Assembly (NCBI RefSeq): GCF_000682735.1
Contig: NZ_AWFD01000012.1
Span: 124,001 to 188,000 of the forward strand
Length of the DNA: 64,000 nucleotides
Source of the DNA: Hyphomonas sp. CY54-11-8
GTDB lineage: Bacteria > Pseudomonadota > Alphaproteobacteria > Caulobacterales > Hyphomonadaceae
Reading direction: 5' to 3'
Shown piece after piece: positions 8,541 through 16,876 of the stretch. The notes beneath the pieces are model-generated. The model did not search any database and was not told where the DNA came from. It saw only the letters and a program-made list of their open reading frames with translations. The position numbers were made by a program, and so were the translations under genes. The first letter of the stretch is position 1; the number at the start of each line of letters is the position of its first letter.

Positions 8541-9469
8541 ACCGCGACTATGGGCTCTGCGGGGGCGGCCGATGGCGCTAGTTCCCGCGAAATCTCCCGG
8601 ATGAGATCCCGCAGCCAGGTCAGCGCAGGGTCCCCGGCATATTCGCGGTGCCAGTAGAGCGTCGATTCCGGCGCAGCGAAGTCGAATGGCAGCTCCTGCA
8701 GGACAAGCCCCGCATGTTCCACGATCTGGCGCGGTGCGACGAGCGCGAATTGTGTGTGCCGCACGATTTCCAGCGCCGGCATATAGTTCGGCAGACGGTG
8801 CGCCGGGGTGATGCGGCGGCCATGCGTGCGCGCCAGTTCCTCGATTAGGCTTCGGCCTTCCCGGCGGCTGGAGACGGTGATGTGGCGCAGCTCGAAGAAA
8901 CGCTCGGGAGTCAGTGGTTGGTTCGCCTGCGGATGATCCGGCGACAGGACACAGACATAAGGCGTTTTCAGAAGCGCTTCGCGTTCCATGTCCATGCCGA
9001 GCAGGTCGGCCACGTCGATGGCGAGATCCAGGCGGCCGGTGGCGAGCTCGGCCGCGACTGCTGATCTGTGCAGCTGGCTCCACGAAATCCGCACGCCTGG
9101 CGCGACCTGTTCGAGCCGCGCTGCCAGGATCGGGGCGATCAGGAAGGCGCCGGCATCGCGGGCCGAGAGATTGAATACGCGAGTCGAGCGGGACGGTTCG
9201 AACACCGAACGTGGCTCCAGCCCCGACCGCAACCGGTCGAGCGCCTCGCGCACGGCGGGCATCAGGGCTTCGGCCATGGCGGTCGGCTTCACGCCGCGGC
9301 CTTCGCGCACGAATAGCGGGTCTTCGAAATGGGTGCGCAGCCGGGAGAGCGCATTGCTGACCGCGGGCTGGGTGATGTGCAGGAATTCACTCGCTCGCGT
9401 CAGGCTGCGCTCGTCATAAACCGCTTCCAGTACCGGTAACAGGTTCAGGTCGATGGACCGTAGGTTCAT
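8537..9469 (-). CDS. LysR-family transcriptional regulator
   Basis: This 310-residue protein has an N-terminal winged HTH: DLNLLPVLEAVYDERSLTRASEFLHITQPAVSNALSRLR at residues 7-46, followed by DPLFVREGRGVKPT. The rest is a LysR substrate-binding domain. The opening MNLRSIDLNLLPVLEAVYDE is that of the NodD/LinR/PcpR-like branch, which often senses aromatic compounds. No divergently paired target stands directly upstream: the neighbour at 9590 is on the same strand. The ligand is unknown. Confidence 0.9.
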   Translation of the reverse strand: MNLRSIDLNLLPVLEAVYDERSLTRASEFLHITQPAVSNALSRLRTHFEDPLFVREGRGVKPTAMAEALMPAVREALDRLRSGLEPRSVFEPSRSTRVFNLSARDAGAFLIAPILAARLEQVAPGVRISWSQLHRSAVAAELATGRLDLAIDVADLLGMDMEREALLKTPYVCVLSPDHPQANQPLTPERFFELRHITVSSRREGRSLIEELARTHGRRITPAHRLPNYMPALEIVRHTQFALVAPRQIVEHAGLVLQELPFDFAAPESTLYWHREYAGDPALTWLRDLIREISRELAPSAAPAEPIVAV

Positions 9470-9589
9470 GGCAAGCTCACAATCATCACCATCTGTGATG
9501 TTTGGGCTTCATATAATAAAGTTACCGAATAGTCGAGCCTAGGGCATTGTCCGCTCCGTCGACAGTGGAGTAACCCAATGCGCGTGGCG

Positions 9590-10336
9590 CTACAGCCAGC
9601 CAGCCGCCTTCATCAGCATGACCGCGCCAATTGCGGTGACGAGGTATTTCATGCCGCGCTTGAAGTTCACGTCGCTCATCCGGTCCAGCACTTTGCCGCC
9701 AAGCGTGGTGCCGAGCATGGACAGGGGCGCCGCCGCCGCGATCAGCCACCAGGGCGGCAGGGCATGAACGCCCGCTGCCATGAGCACGGGCGTGCTCCAG
9801 AAAATGATTTTCACGAAGTGCGCCAGCACCTGCGTCACCGCCTTGGTTGCCACGATGGCGTGGCGCGTCATGTCGGTGTGGACAAAGAACTGGTCCAGCA
9901 GCGGGCCGGACACGCCGGCAATCGTATTCAGCGACTGAACGACAAAGCCCGCGCCTTCGGCCTGGAAGCGCTTCTGGATGTCGAGATCGAGCAGTTTTTT
10001 TGGCAGCCAGACCAGCATGGCAACGCAGCCCAGCAGCACATAGACCATTTGTTTGTCCGGCCGCCAGCTGAGCGCGAACAACAGGCCGACCGCCAGGACG
10101 GAACCCGTCGCGTAGCGGCGGAAGATGTGCCAGTCGATATGGTCCCGCCACAGGAAGGCGCGGTAACCGTTGGAGACCATCTGCACGGCGCCGTGCACGA
10201 TCATCGCGGTCGCGACCGGCACCAGGGCTGCCAACACACCCATGAAGATGATGCCGCCCGCCATGCCGAAAATGCCCGAAATGAAACTGGTAACCAGCAC
10301 AGTGACGAGAATGATGGCGGCAGCAATCGGGCTCAT
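9590..10336 (-). CDS. TauE/SafE family anion permease
   Basis: A 248-residue integral membrane protein with about eight predicted helices. It starts with an aliphatic helix followed by SGIFGMAGGIIFMGVL, the first half-repeat motif of TauE/SafE (DUF81) permeases; the second half-repeat has AGVSGPLLDQFFV. Known members export sulfite, sulfoacetate or related organic anions across the inner membrane. The substrate here is not inferable. Very long frames on the same strand overlapping the acyl-CoA dehydrogenase are antisense artefacts. Confidence 0.88.
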   Translation of the reverse strand: MSPIAAAIILVTVLVTSFISGIFGMAGGIIFMGVLAALVPVATAMIVHGAVQMVSNGYRAFLWRDHIDWHIFRRYATGSVLAVGLLFALSWRPDKQMVYVLLGCVAMLVWLPKKLLDLDIQKRFQAEGAGFVVQSLNTIAGVSGPLLDQFFVHTDMTRHAIVATKAVTQVLAHFVKIIFWSTPVLMAAGVHALPPWWLIAAAAPLSMLGTTLGGKVLDRMSDVNFKRGMKYLVTAIGAVMLMKAAGWL

Positions 10337-10484
10337 GCGCGCGATCTAGACCGGATTGCGATTCGGCGCAAAGCGGCGACCTTCCGCGCGGCCCCGTCAG
10401 AAAAGATTGCAAAGAAAGAATTTGCGGCCGGATGGCCGCACGGACTACCAATAGCTCAACGAAACGAAGTGAAGGAGGATAGCC

Positions 10485-11786
10485 ATGGCTGATACTCAGC
10501 AATCCATGGACGCAATGGCCGAACTGAATGACCTGCGTATGTCGGAGGAGGCAAAGCCTCTCTACGAACATGTGAAGCGGTTCATCAAGGAAACGGTCGA
10601 ACCGATGTATGAGGAATTCGAACGCCTCGGCGAGAACAAGACCGACATCTGGTCTTATGCGCCGGGCCAGCTCGAAGCTCTCGAAAAAGCCAAGGACGAA
10701 GCTAAGAAGCAGGGCCTCTGGAACTTCTTCCTGCCGGACGCCGAAACCGGCGAAGGCCTGAAGAACCTCGACTATGCCTACATCGCCGCCGAACTCGGCA
10801 AGGTGCCGCTGGCGTCGGAAACGATGAACTGTTCCGCGCCGGACACCGGGAACATGGAAGTTCTCGAACGTGTCGGTACGCCGGCCCAGAAGGAGCAGTG
10901 GCTGAAGCCGCTTCTCGAAGGCAAGATCCGCTCCGCCTTCGCCATGACCGAGCCGGCCCTGCCGTCGTCGGACGCCAAGAACGTCTCCATGAGCGCCGTT
11001 CTGGAAGGTGACGAGTGGGTGCTTAATGGTGAGAAGTACTATATCTCCGGCGCAGGCGACCCGCGCTGCAAGATCATGATTTGCATGGTGAAAACCAATG
11101 ACGGCCCGGACGTGAACCGCCGTCAGTCGCAGATCCTGGTGCCGCTGCCGCATCCGGGTGTGACCATCGTCGGCCCGATGCACGTCTTCGGCGATCCGGA
11201 TGCTCCGCATGGTCACATGCACATCCGCTTCGAGAACGTCCGTGTTCCGAAGGACAACATGCTGCTCGGCGAAGGCCGCGGCTTCGAAATCTCGCAGCTG
11301 CGTCTCGGCCCGGGCCGTATCCACCACTGCATGCGCTCCATCGGCGCGGCAGAGAAAGCCCTCGACCTCATGGTCGTGCGCGGCATGACGCGTCAGGCCT
11401 TTGGCCGCGACCTGATCAAGCTGGGCGGTAACCTCGAAAAAGTGTCTCGCGCACGGATCGAGATCGAAGCCATGCGCATGATGGTCCTCAAGGCCGCCAA
11501 GGCGATGGATGTCCTCGGCAACAAGGAAGCCCGCGTCTGGATCTCCATGGTCAAGGCCATGGTGCCGGAGCGCGTCTGCGATATCATCGACGATGCGATC
11601 CAGATCCACGGCGCCACAGGTGTGTCGCAGTGGACACCGCTGGCTCGCCTCTACGCCAACCAGCGCACGCTGCGTCTGGCTGATGGTCCGGATGAGGTGC
11701 ACCATATGGTGGTGGGCCGCGCCGAGACCCGCAAGTACACCGGCGAAGAGGAAGATCCGGCGATGGCCGCTGTCTGGCGCAAATAA
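10485..11786 (+). CDS. Acyl-CoA dehydrogenase family flavoprotein
   Basis: The 433-residue protein has the acyl-CoA dehydrogenase layout: an N-terminal helical domain; a middle beta domain with FAMTEPALPSSDAKN, VLNGEKYYISGAGDP and DNMLLGEGRGFEISQLRLGPGRIHHC; then a C-terminal helical bundle with ATGVSQWTPLARLYANQRTLRLADGPDEVHH. It is an FAD enzyme passing electrons to ETF. The FADE10/11-like length and HGATGVSQWTP segment fit long- or branched-chain substrates. GAAGGAGGATAG precedes the ATG. It is a single-gene unit with its own terminator. Confidence 0.93.
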   Translation: MADTQQSMDAMAELNDLRMSEEAKPLYEHVKRFIKETVEPMYEEFERLGENKTDIWSYAPGQLEALEKAKDEAKKQGLWNFFLPDAETGEGLKNLDYAYIAAELGKVPLASETMNCSAPDTGNMEVLERVGTPAQKEQWLKPLLEGKIRSAFAMTEPALPSSDAKNVSMSAVLEGDEWVLNGEKYYISGAGDPRCKIMICMVKTNDGPDVNRRQSQILVPLPHPGVTIVGPMHVFGDPDAPHGHMHIRFENVRVPKDNMLLGEGRGFEISQLRLGPGRIHHCMRSIGAAEKALDLMVVRGMTRQAFGRDLIKLGGNLEKVSRARIEIEAMRMMVLKAAKAMDVLGNKEARVWISMVKAMVPERVCDIIDDAIQIHGATGVSQWTPLARLYANQRTLRLADGPDEVHHMVVGRAETRKYTGEEEDPAMAAVWRK

Positions 11787-11832
11787 GCCAGCAGAGGCCT
11801 GATTGCAGGCCAGACTTCAACAAGGACAAATG

Positions 11833-11865
11833 GCGCGGCCCTCGAATGGGGACCGCGCTTTTTTT
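11833..11865 (+). terminator. Rho-independent terminator after the acyl-CoA dehydrogenase
   Basis: The stem GCGCGGCCC / GGGGACCGCGC (imperfect in the middle) is followed by seven T. The T-run touches the stop codon of the convergent isomerase gene at 11864. Confidence 0.8.
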
Positions 11866-12469
11866 ATGTTGCAGCGGCCTCCAGCGCGTCCTCCAGCCGG
11901 TCGTCACCCCAATAAAGCTCATCCTCGACGATGAAGCTCGGGGCACCGAAAATGCCGCGCTCGAAGGCTTCGTCCACATTCGCCTTGAGACGGTCCTTGT
12001 TCGCTTGGGTCTGCGCTCGGGCTAGCGCGTTCGGTCCGGCACCGGCCATCACGGCCAGCCGCTCCAGCAGGCCTGCATCGGCGATATCCTTTCCGTGCGC
12101 GAATTCCGCAGAATAGACGGCGCGCGTGAAATCCTCGCCCCAGTCTTCATCCAGTCCGACCAGCGCGATGCGCGCCGCGGCGAGCCCGTTTTGTGGGAAA
12201 GCACCAGGCCCCGTTTCCGGCAGGCGCTTAAAAGGGAGGTCATAGCGCTCCGCCCTGCGGGCCATGTCGCGCCACATATATTCGCCCTTCGCCTTGTAGA
12301 TGTTGAAGGGGGACGTATCCCACCCCTGAGCGGAGAAAACCGGACCCAGCAGAAATGGCCGCCAGTGAACGGCCAGGCCACGCGCTTCGGCAGCCGCGCC
12401 GATGCGCATTGCTGTAAGATAGGAATAGGTCGATCCGAATTCGAACCAGAATTCGAGCGCGTGTGTCAT
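11864..12469 (-). CDS. 2-hydroxychromene-2-carboxylate isomerase / DsbA-like family
   Basis: The 201-residue thioredoxin-fold protein is related to HCCA isomerase and kappa-class glutathione transferases. It begins MTHALEFWFEFGSTYSYLTAMR, with Ser replacing the CxxC site (GSTYSY), as in HCCA isomerases. It contains WRPFLLGPVF near residue 39 and ends with GIFGAPSFIVEDELYWGDDRLEDAL, the cis-Pro loop and tail. HCCA isomerase acts in naphthalene breakdown, but most paralogues have unknown substrates. I start at the ATG of MTHALEF, dropping seven upstream residues. Confidence 0.85.
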   Translation of the reverse strand: MTHALEFWFEFGSTYSYLTAMRIGAAAEARGLAVHWRPFLLGPVFSAQGWDTSPFNIYKAKGEYMWRDMARRAERYDLPFKRLPETGPGAFPQNGLAAARIALVGLDEDWGEDFTRAVYSAEFAHGKDIADAGLLERLAVMAGAGPNALARAQTQANKDRLKANVDEAFERGIFGAPSFIVEDELYWGDDRLEDALEAAAT

Positions 12470-12537
12470 CTGCGGCCCCGCTTGTCTCAAGCCGGCAAGC
12501 TAGAACCCTACAGGTCCGCAGGAAAGAGGGCGTTGTC

Positions 12538-14727
12538 CTAGAAGCGGAATGTATTGCCGAAGCGCAACACGGCGCTCGTCTGGACGGAGCGGAAGTTACG
12601 GCGGAAATCGTCGCCTTCGATATAGGCGCCGTGGCCGAGGGAAAAGAACACTTCGGTCTGAGGACGCAATTCCCAGTTCACCCGCCCGAAGAAGGACAGG
12701 CTGTTGCTGATATTGTCATACTGGGTCTGCGTCGTGACCGAGAGGTCCGTCGAGACGTTGAACACGGTTTCCAGCGATCCAATCTGTACGCTGATATTTC
12801 CGGACGGTACGGAAATATCCTCCCGCTTGTAGCCGGCCTTCAGGTCGACATGCGGGTTCGGGCGGAAGTTCACATTGAAATCGTAGCGCTTCGAATCGCC
12901 GCCATAGAAATCCTTGAACTCGATCTCTGACGTCGTGCCCCACGAACGGACATAGGAGGACTGAACGCGGAACTTCACGCCATTGTTGTCATAGACGCCG
13001 ACTGGCACGACCAGCCTGCCGGGCAGGAAGAAAGGCGTATTGATATGCTCTTCGTTCTGGCTGGCGGTGAAAGTCAGGTCGTCTGTCCAGATCGTGTTGG
13101 CGTTCAGGACAAGCGAATTGACCGTGGTCTCGGCATTGCCGTCGAGGTCGGTGATGTATTCATGGCTGGTGCCGAATTGCCACCAGCGGAAGTGTCCGCC
13201 CGACTGGCGAAACCGCCGGTGCCAGTCGGCACTGAAGGTGCGCGTGCCGGGCCGGTTCACGAAGCCGAGCGCCGGGGCGAAATCCTCGCCAATCTGGCGG
13301 GCTTCCAGGCTCCAGGCCCATTTGTCGTTCGGATAGTCGAACTTCGCCCCGAAGGAATCGTCGTCCTCCAGCGTCGAGGAGAAGGTGCGCTGGTAGAATA
13401 CGTCCGCCTGCATCCGCCCTCCGCCGAAGAAGGACGGCACGCGATAGCTGAAATCGGCCCCGGCCAGCGTGTTGTCCGACAGGCCCGTCGGGTCGCCATT
13501 GGTGGCAATAAAGCCCACACGGGACTGGTCCAGCACATCGACGGTGGCGCGAGCGACTGACAGGTTCTGCGACCCGATGGAGCCGGTGCTGCCGGTCTGC
13601 GCTGACAGGACACCGATTTCGATGCCGTTGATCTCACCGCTCAGTTTGAGGCCCGCATCCACTTTTACGGACTGGCCATTCACGATGCCAATGCGGCGGG
13701 AGAAGAATGGCTGGCCGTTCGGGGCACCAGCAAAGGTCTGGCCTGCGAATTCGAACAGCGCTGCGTCCTGCAGGAAGAAGTCCCGCGTTTCGGGGAAGAA
13801 GAGCGAGAAGCGGCCCGTATTGATCTGGCGATCGTCCAGCGGCGTGTCGGAGAAGTCCGTATTTAGCGTCAGGAGGCCGGTCAGGGACGGCGTGAACTTG
13901 TACGAGATGTTCGCGCTCGGTTCGATCGTCAGGTCGTCGTCGCGCGGCTGGGCCCAGCGCCGGTTTCCGGCAAGGCCCGCCTGCAGCTGCACGTCGAAGC
14001 CCTTGCCTTTGTTGATGTCCTGAATGCCTTGGATATAGCCAGGACGGGCGAAGGCGAACTTGTTGACTGACTGGTCGATCCCGGCCCAGCGGATTTCCTC
14101 GTTCGCGTGGGCGTGTTCGCGCGTCATCATCAGGCCCCAGCCGTCGGAGGCCGGGTCGAAGCTGAGCGACCGGAACGGCAGGGAAATTTCTGCCGTCCAG
14201 CCATCTTCCGTCAGCACGCTGTCGGCGTCCCAGATGATGTTCCAGGCATCCACGGGCGCCTGTCCATACCGGATCAGGCGCTCGGTGCGGGCACCAAGGG
14301 CATTGATGTCGAACCCGAAGCCGGACGTGCCGGTGTTGAACGGGTCAATATAGAAGCGGAACATGTCGTCCCGCCAGATTTCGCCGTCGCGCTCCAGCAC
14401 AGACGCCAGGATCGCCTCTGGCATGTCGTCCTGTGCATAGATGCCGACATAAAGATTGTTTTCGTCATAGGCGAAATAGACGCGCGTCTCGACGCTGGGC
14501 GGGCCGACATTCGGTTCCACCTGGTAGAACTCCGTCACCTCGGCCGACTTCGACCACATGGCCTCATCCAGCTTGCCATCGATGACCGGGGCTTCGTTCG
14601 TGTCGATCCGCACCGGGCGGACCGTGGGCTGATAGGTGGTGAAATTGCGGACCGGCGGTTCGTCTTCAGCCATGGCCAGCCCGGCGCCGGACAAGGCGAT
14701 GTAGGCGCCCAACATCCATCGATGCAC
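12538..14727 (-). CDS. DUF5916 outer-membrane protein with CBM9-like domain
   Basis: The 729-residue protein has a signal peptide (residues 1-20, cleavage near AMA). A carbohydrate-binding family-9-like domain follows: APVIDGKLDEAMWSKS near residue 46, through VYFAYDENNLYVGIYAQDD and the GFGFDINALGA region. The large C-terminal part is rich in alternating polar/hydrophobic strands and ends in LRFGNTFRF, a terminal-Phe beta-barrel signature. This fits an outer-membrane barrel with a periplasmic sugar-binding-like domain, common in Hyphomonadaceae and Bacteroidetes. The substrate is unknown; no TonB box is evident. Confidence 0.85.
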   Translation of the reverse strand: MHRWMLGAYIALSGAGLAMAEDEPPVRNFTTYQPTVRPVRIDTNEAPVIDGKLDEAMWSKSAEVTEFYQVEPNVGPPSVETRVYFAYDENNLYVGIYAQDDMPEAILASVLERDGEIWRDDMFRFYIDPFNTGTSGFGFDINALGARTERLIRYGQAPVDAWNIIWDADSVLTEDGWTAEISLPFRSLSFDPASDGWGLMMTREHAHANEEIRWAGIDQSVNKFAFARPGYIQGIQDINKGKGFDVQLQAGLAGNRRWAQPRDDDLTIEPSANISYKFTPSLTGLLTLNTDFSDTPLDDRQINTGRFSLFFPETRDFFLQDAALFEFAGQTFAGAPNGQPFFSRRIGIVNGQSVKVDAGLKLSGEINGIEIGVLSAQTGSTGSIGSQNLSVARATVDVLDQSRVGFIATNGDPTGLSDNTLAGADFSYRVPSFFGGGRMQADVFYQRTFSSTLEDDDSFGAKFDYPNDKWAWSLEARQIGEDFAPALGFVNRPGTRTFSADWHRRFRQSGGHFRWWQFGTSHEYITDLDGNAETTVNSLVLNANTIWTDDLTFTASQNEEHINTPFFLPGRLVVPVGVYDNNGVKFRVQSSYVRSWGTTSEIEFKDFYGGDSKRYDFNVNFRPNPHVDLKAGYKREDISVPSGNISVQIGSLETVFNVSTDLSVTTQTQYDNISNSLSFFGRVNWELRPQTEVFFSLGHGAYIEGDDFRRNFRSVQTSAVLRFGNTFRF

Positions 14728-14964
14728 GTCGATTTCCTCCCGGTACTTTACCCGACCGCCTTTGACGTATCGTTCTCTCGCTGCCCGTCGAATAGGTAGC
14801 GTCGCGCGGCAGCGCCAGCCCTTCTTTCGTTGCAGCCCGACATTTCTGCGAGTGCCTGAATTTCAGGCATGACGCTGCCATGGCTCTCCCACCAGACCTT
14901 GCGGAAGTCTGCAGGGACGGCTCTAACTTTCCGATCAGGGGTATGATGGAGAGAGGGTAGACGG

Positions 14965-15663
14965 ATGAAGGTGTGGCAAGTGAGCCGTCGCATGCGCCAG
15001 ATACACAATGTGCTGGCTCTGGTCGTGGGCACCCAGATTCTCCTCTGGATGGTCTCGGGTCTCTATTTCACCCTCTATCCAATTGAAACGGTACGTGGCG
15101 CACATCTGCGGGCGCCGGTGGAGCAGGTGCTGAACGTGCCGCCGGGGGGCTGGGTGCCGCCTGGGTCGCTGGCGGAAGGGGCGCGGGACGTCACGCTCAA
15201 ACCCTGGCTTGGCCGTGCGGTCTATGTCGTGGAGCGCGGCACCGGAGCACGAATGTTCGACGCCGTCACTGGCGAACAGCTGAGCCCGTTGGGCGAGGCC
15301 AGTGCCCGGGCCGTTGCACAGGCAAACTGGGGCGGGCAGGGCACGTTGGCATCCGCGGAACTGGTCGACGCCGCCCCCTCCGAATCCGGCCGCGAGGGCG
15401 AGCCCATGTGGCGGATCGAGTTTGAAGGCAAAGACACGGCCACATTCTGGGTCACGCCGGATACAGGCGAGGTCCGCGCTGTGCGAACCGGCGTCTGGCG
15501 GTTGTTCGACCTGATGTGGGGCCTGCACATCATGGATTGGTCTGCCCGTGTAACCATCGCCAGCTGGTGGATGAAGGCCTTCGCCTTTGGCGGGCTGATG
15601 ATGTCGCTTGCGGGCGCCTGGCTGCTCGTGCGGCGCGTTTCCATGGGGACATTGCTCCGCTAG
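14965..15663 (+). CDS. PepSY-domain membrane protein, 3' end replaced by an insertion sequence
   Basis: A 232-residue protein with an N-terminal membrane helix (about 13-35), a PepSY-like periplasmic region (WRIEFEGKDTATFWVTPDTGEVRAV near 150) and a second helix near the C-terminus. PepSY-TM proteins are often linked to iron/siderophore reduction or peptidase inhibition; the role here is unknown. The stop TAG lies at the left edge of the IS. Removing the IS and one TA joins CTC-CGC-TA to CGTCAACGG in frame, giving eight more residues (YVNGSCTV) before a stop at 16507-16509. The gene was thus slightly shortened by the insertion and may still work. Confidence 0.8.
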   Translation: MKVWQVSRRMRQIHNVLALVVGTQILLWMVSGLYFTLYPIETVRGAHLRAPVEQVLNVPPGGWVPPGSLAEGARDVTLKPWLGRAVYVVERGTGARMFDAVTGEQLSPLGEASARAVAQANWGGQGTLASAELVDAAPSESGREGEPMWRIEFEGKDTATFWVTPDTGEVRAVRTGVWRLFDLMWGLHIMDWSARVTIASWWMKAFAFGGLMMSLAGAWLLVRRVSMGTLLR

Positions 15664-16112
15664 GCGGCGTGGACAAATTTGAGCCAGTATCTGGCTGTGG
15701 CGATGTGGACCATGCCGAGGAAGCTGTTGGCCAGTTGATCGTATCGGGTGGCGATGGCGCGATTGATCTTGAGATGGCCAAACATGCGTTCGATGCGATT
15801 GCGCTGTCGGTAGAGCGCCTGGTCATACTCGATCTTCACACGGCGGTTTGATCGGCCGGGTATGACGGGTTCAATCTTCCGCTCTGCGAGATCGGCGCGA
15901 ATGGTATCGGCATCGTAGCCTTTGTCCGCAAGGAAGGCCTCGGGTTTGCGTTCGGGCAGGTCGATCAGAGCATCATACGCCTTGCAGTCCGCTGCTTCGC
16001 CACCAGTCAGATGGAAGGCGAGCGGTCGTCCGAGGGTATCTGCCAGGCAGTGAAGCTTACTGGTGAACCCGCCCCGCGAGCGGCCAAGAGCGCGCCGATG
16101 AGTCCCCCTTTT
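15660..16112 (-). CDS. IS5-family transposase, second frame (OrfB), expressed by -1 frameshift
   Basis: The coding part of this frame begins around the AAAAGGGGG slippery site and supplies the rest of the DDE domain: SRGGFTSKLHCLAD, the second Asp in AFLADKGYDAD, and the catalytic Glu in YRQRNRIERMFGHLKINRAIATRYD. It ends YWLKFVHAA, typical of this group. Its TAG stop is formed at the target-site edge (CTAG), shared in opposite sense with the PepSY stop. The portion of the frame upstream of the slippery site is out of frame with OrfA and is not coding. Confidence 0.85.
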   Translation of the reverse strand, partial: KRGTHRRALGRSRGGFTSKLHCLADTLGRPLAFHLTGGEAADCKAYDALIDLPERKPEAFLADKGYDADTIRADLAERKIEPVIPGRSNRRVKIEYDQALYRQRNRIERMFGHLKINRAIATRYDQLANSFLGMVHIATARYWLKFVHAA

Positions 16113-16482
16113 CCGCCCGCTGCCGAGACATGGGCGCGAACTGTGGTGCTGTCGATGCTGTAGTGGCCGCTGTCTGCCATGACCTCGGCGAGCATCACCG
16201 CAACGGTCTCCCAGACCCCGGCTTCGCTCCACCGGCGGAACCGCCGATAGATGGTATTCCAGCTGCCATACTTGGGCGGAACGTCGCGCCATGGCGCGCC
16301 GCACCGCAGTCGCCAAAGGATTCCGTTAATAACTGCGCGGTTCTGCTCGGGACGCCTGCCTCGGCCACGGTTCTCAGGCTCAATAGGCAGCAAGCCCTTC
16401 AAAATGCGCCATTCTGCTTCGGTGAGATCGCCCCTGCTCAAGCCTGCCTCCAAAAAGCAGCCTTGAATCAACCCCACGCAGC
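15663..16482 (-). mobile_element. IS5-family (IS427-like) insertion sequence, about 820 bp
   Basis: It carries two overlapping transposase frames on the minus strand. Imperfect terminal inverted repeats are GCGGCGTGG (15664-15672) and CCACGCAGC (16474-16482). A TA dinucleotide flanks both sides (15661-15662 and 16483-16484), consistent with the short target duplication of this group. Both frames are intact, so the copy may be active. It interrupts the last codons of the PepSY gene. Confidence 0.85.
16007..16477 (-). CDS. IS5-family transposase, first frame (OrfA)
   Basis: The 156-residue frame starts at a GTG just inside the IS right end. It contains the N-terminal IS5/IS427 domain (DLTEAEWRILKGLLP, GRGRRPEQNRAVINGILWRLRCGAPWRDVP, YGSWNTIYRRFRRW) and the first catalytic Asp in SIDSTTVRAH. 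At the slippery run 16104-16112 (AAAAGGGGG on the coding strand) a -1 frameshift would fuse it to OrfB, as is known for this IS group. Without a shift it ends in unrelated sequence. Confidence 0.88.
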   Translation of the reverse strand: MGLIQGCFLEAGLSRGDLTEAEWRILKGLLPIEPENRGRGRRPEQNRAVINGILWRLRCGAPWRDVPPKYGSWNTIYRRFRRWSEAGVWETVAVMLAEVMADSGHYSIDSTTVRAHVSAAGGKGGLIGALLAARGAGSPVSFTAWQIPSDDRSPSI

Positions 16483-16512
16483 TACGTCAACGGATCTTGC
16501 ACGGTTTAGCAA

Positions 16513-16737
16513 TTACCGATCATTTTCGAAATGCGCCGAGAAAGTCGCCCTTGCCTCGCTGTCGGAAATGACGTGCGCTTCACGCTCATTCTCTTCCCAC
16601 CATGCCCCGCACGTCTGGCATCGTCGCAAATGCGCGTGAGCCTTCAGACTTGTCGCGACATGTTCGGGCAGGTCGCTGCGACCTGATAAAATCCCGCGCC
16701 GACATGTTTCGCAGCCGCTGTCGTTCCAATCGCTCAT
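16513..16737 (-). CDS. Small protein with two CxxC pairs, unknown function
   Basis: The 74-residue protein has the pattern CETC near the start and RRCQTCGAWWEENEREAHVIS in the middle. That suggests one zinc site formed by two CxxC knuckles with nearby His residues (HAHLRRC). I recognise no family with certainty. It lies just outside the IS, convergent with the PepSY gene remnant, and could be a small regulator or an immunity-like protein. Composition matches the chromosome. Confidence 0.6.
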   Translation of the reverse strand: MSDWNDSGCETCRRGILSGRSDLPEHVATSLKAHAHLRRCQTCGAWWEENEREAHVISDSEARATFSAHFENDR

Positions 16738-16842
16738 GCTTTAATCTTACGCACGTGAGTGCGCCTGGCAACGATCACGTAATGGCAAACGAACGGAGAA
16801 ATTTGTCCACGCCGACTAGCACAGTTCGTCAGAAAGGCGCAT

Positions 16843-16867
16843 TCCGGCAATCCTCGGGATTGCCGGA
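16843..16867 (-). terminator. Hairpin at the 3' end of nhaA
   Basis: A perfect 11-bp stem (TCCGGCAATCC / GGATTGCCGGA) with a 3-nt loop starts 9 bp after the nhaA stop. No T-run follows, so it may be a processing or stability hairpin rather than an intrinsic terminator. Confidence 0.5.
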
Positions 16868-16876
16868 GGCGCGCAG

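Noticed and set aside
9590..10484. 304-codon plus-strand frame leading into the acyl-CoA dehydrogenase
   Set aside because: Antisense to the TauE/SafE permease, whose strand shows clear membrane helices and family motifs.
9522..11705. Very long minus-strand frame (over 700 codons)
   Set aside because: It is antisense to the clear acyl-CoA dehydrogenase and out of frame with the TauE gene; composition (His, Asp, Arg, Leu-rich) is that of an antisense shadow in GC-rich coding DNA.
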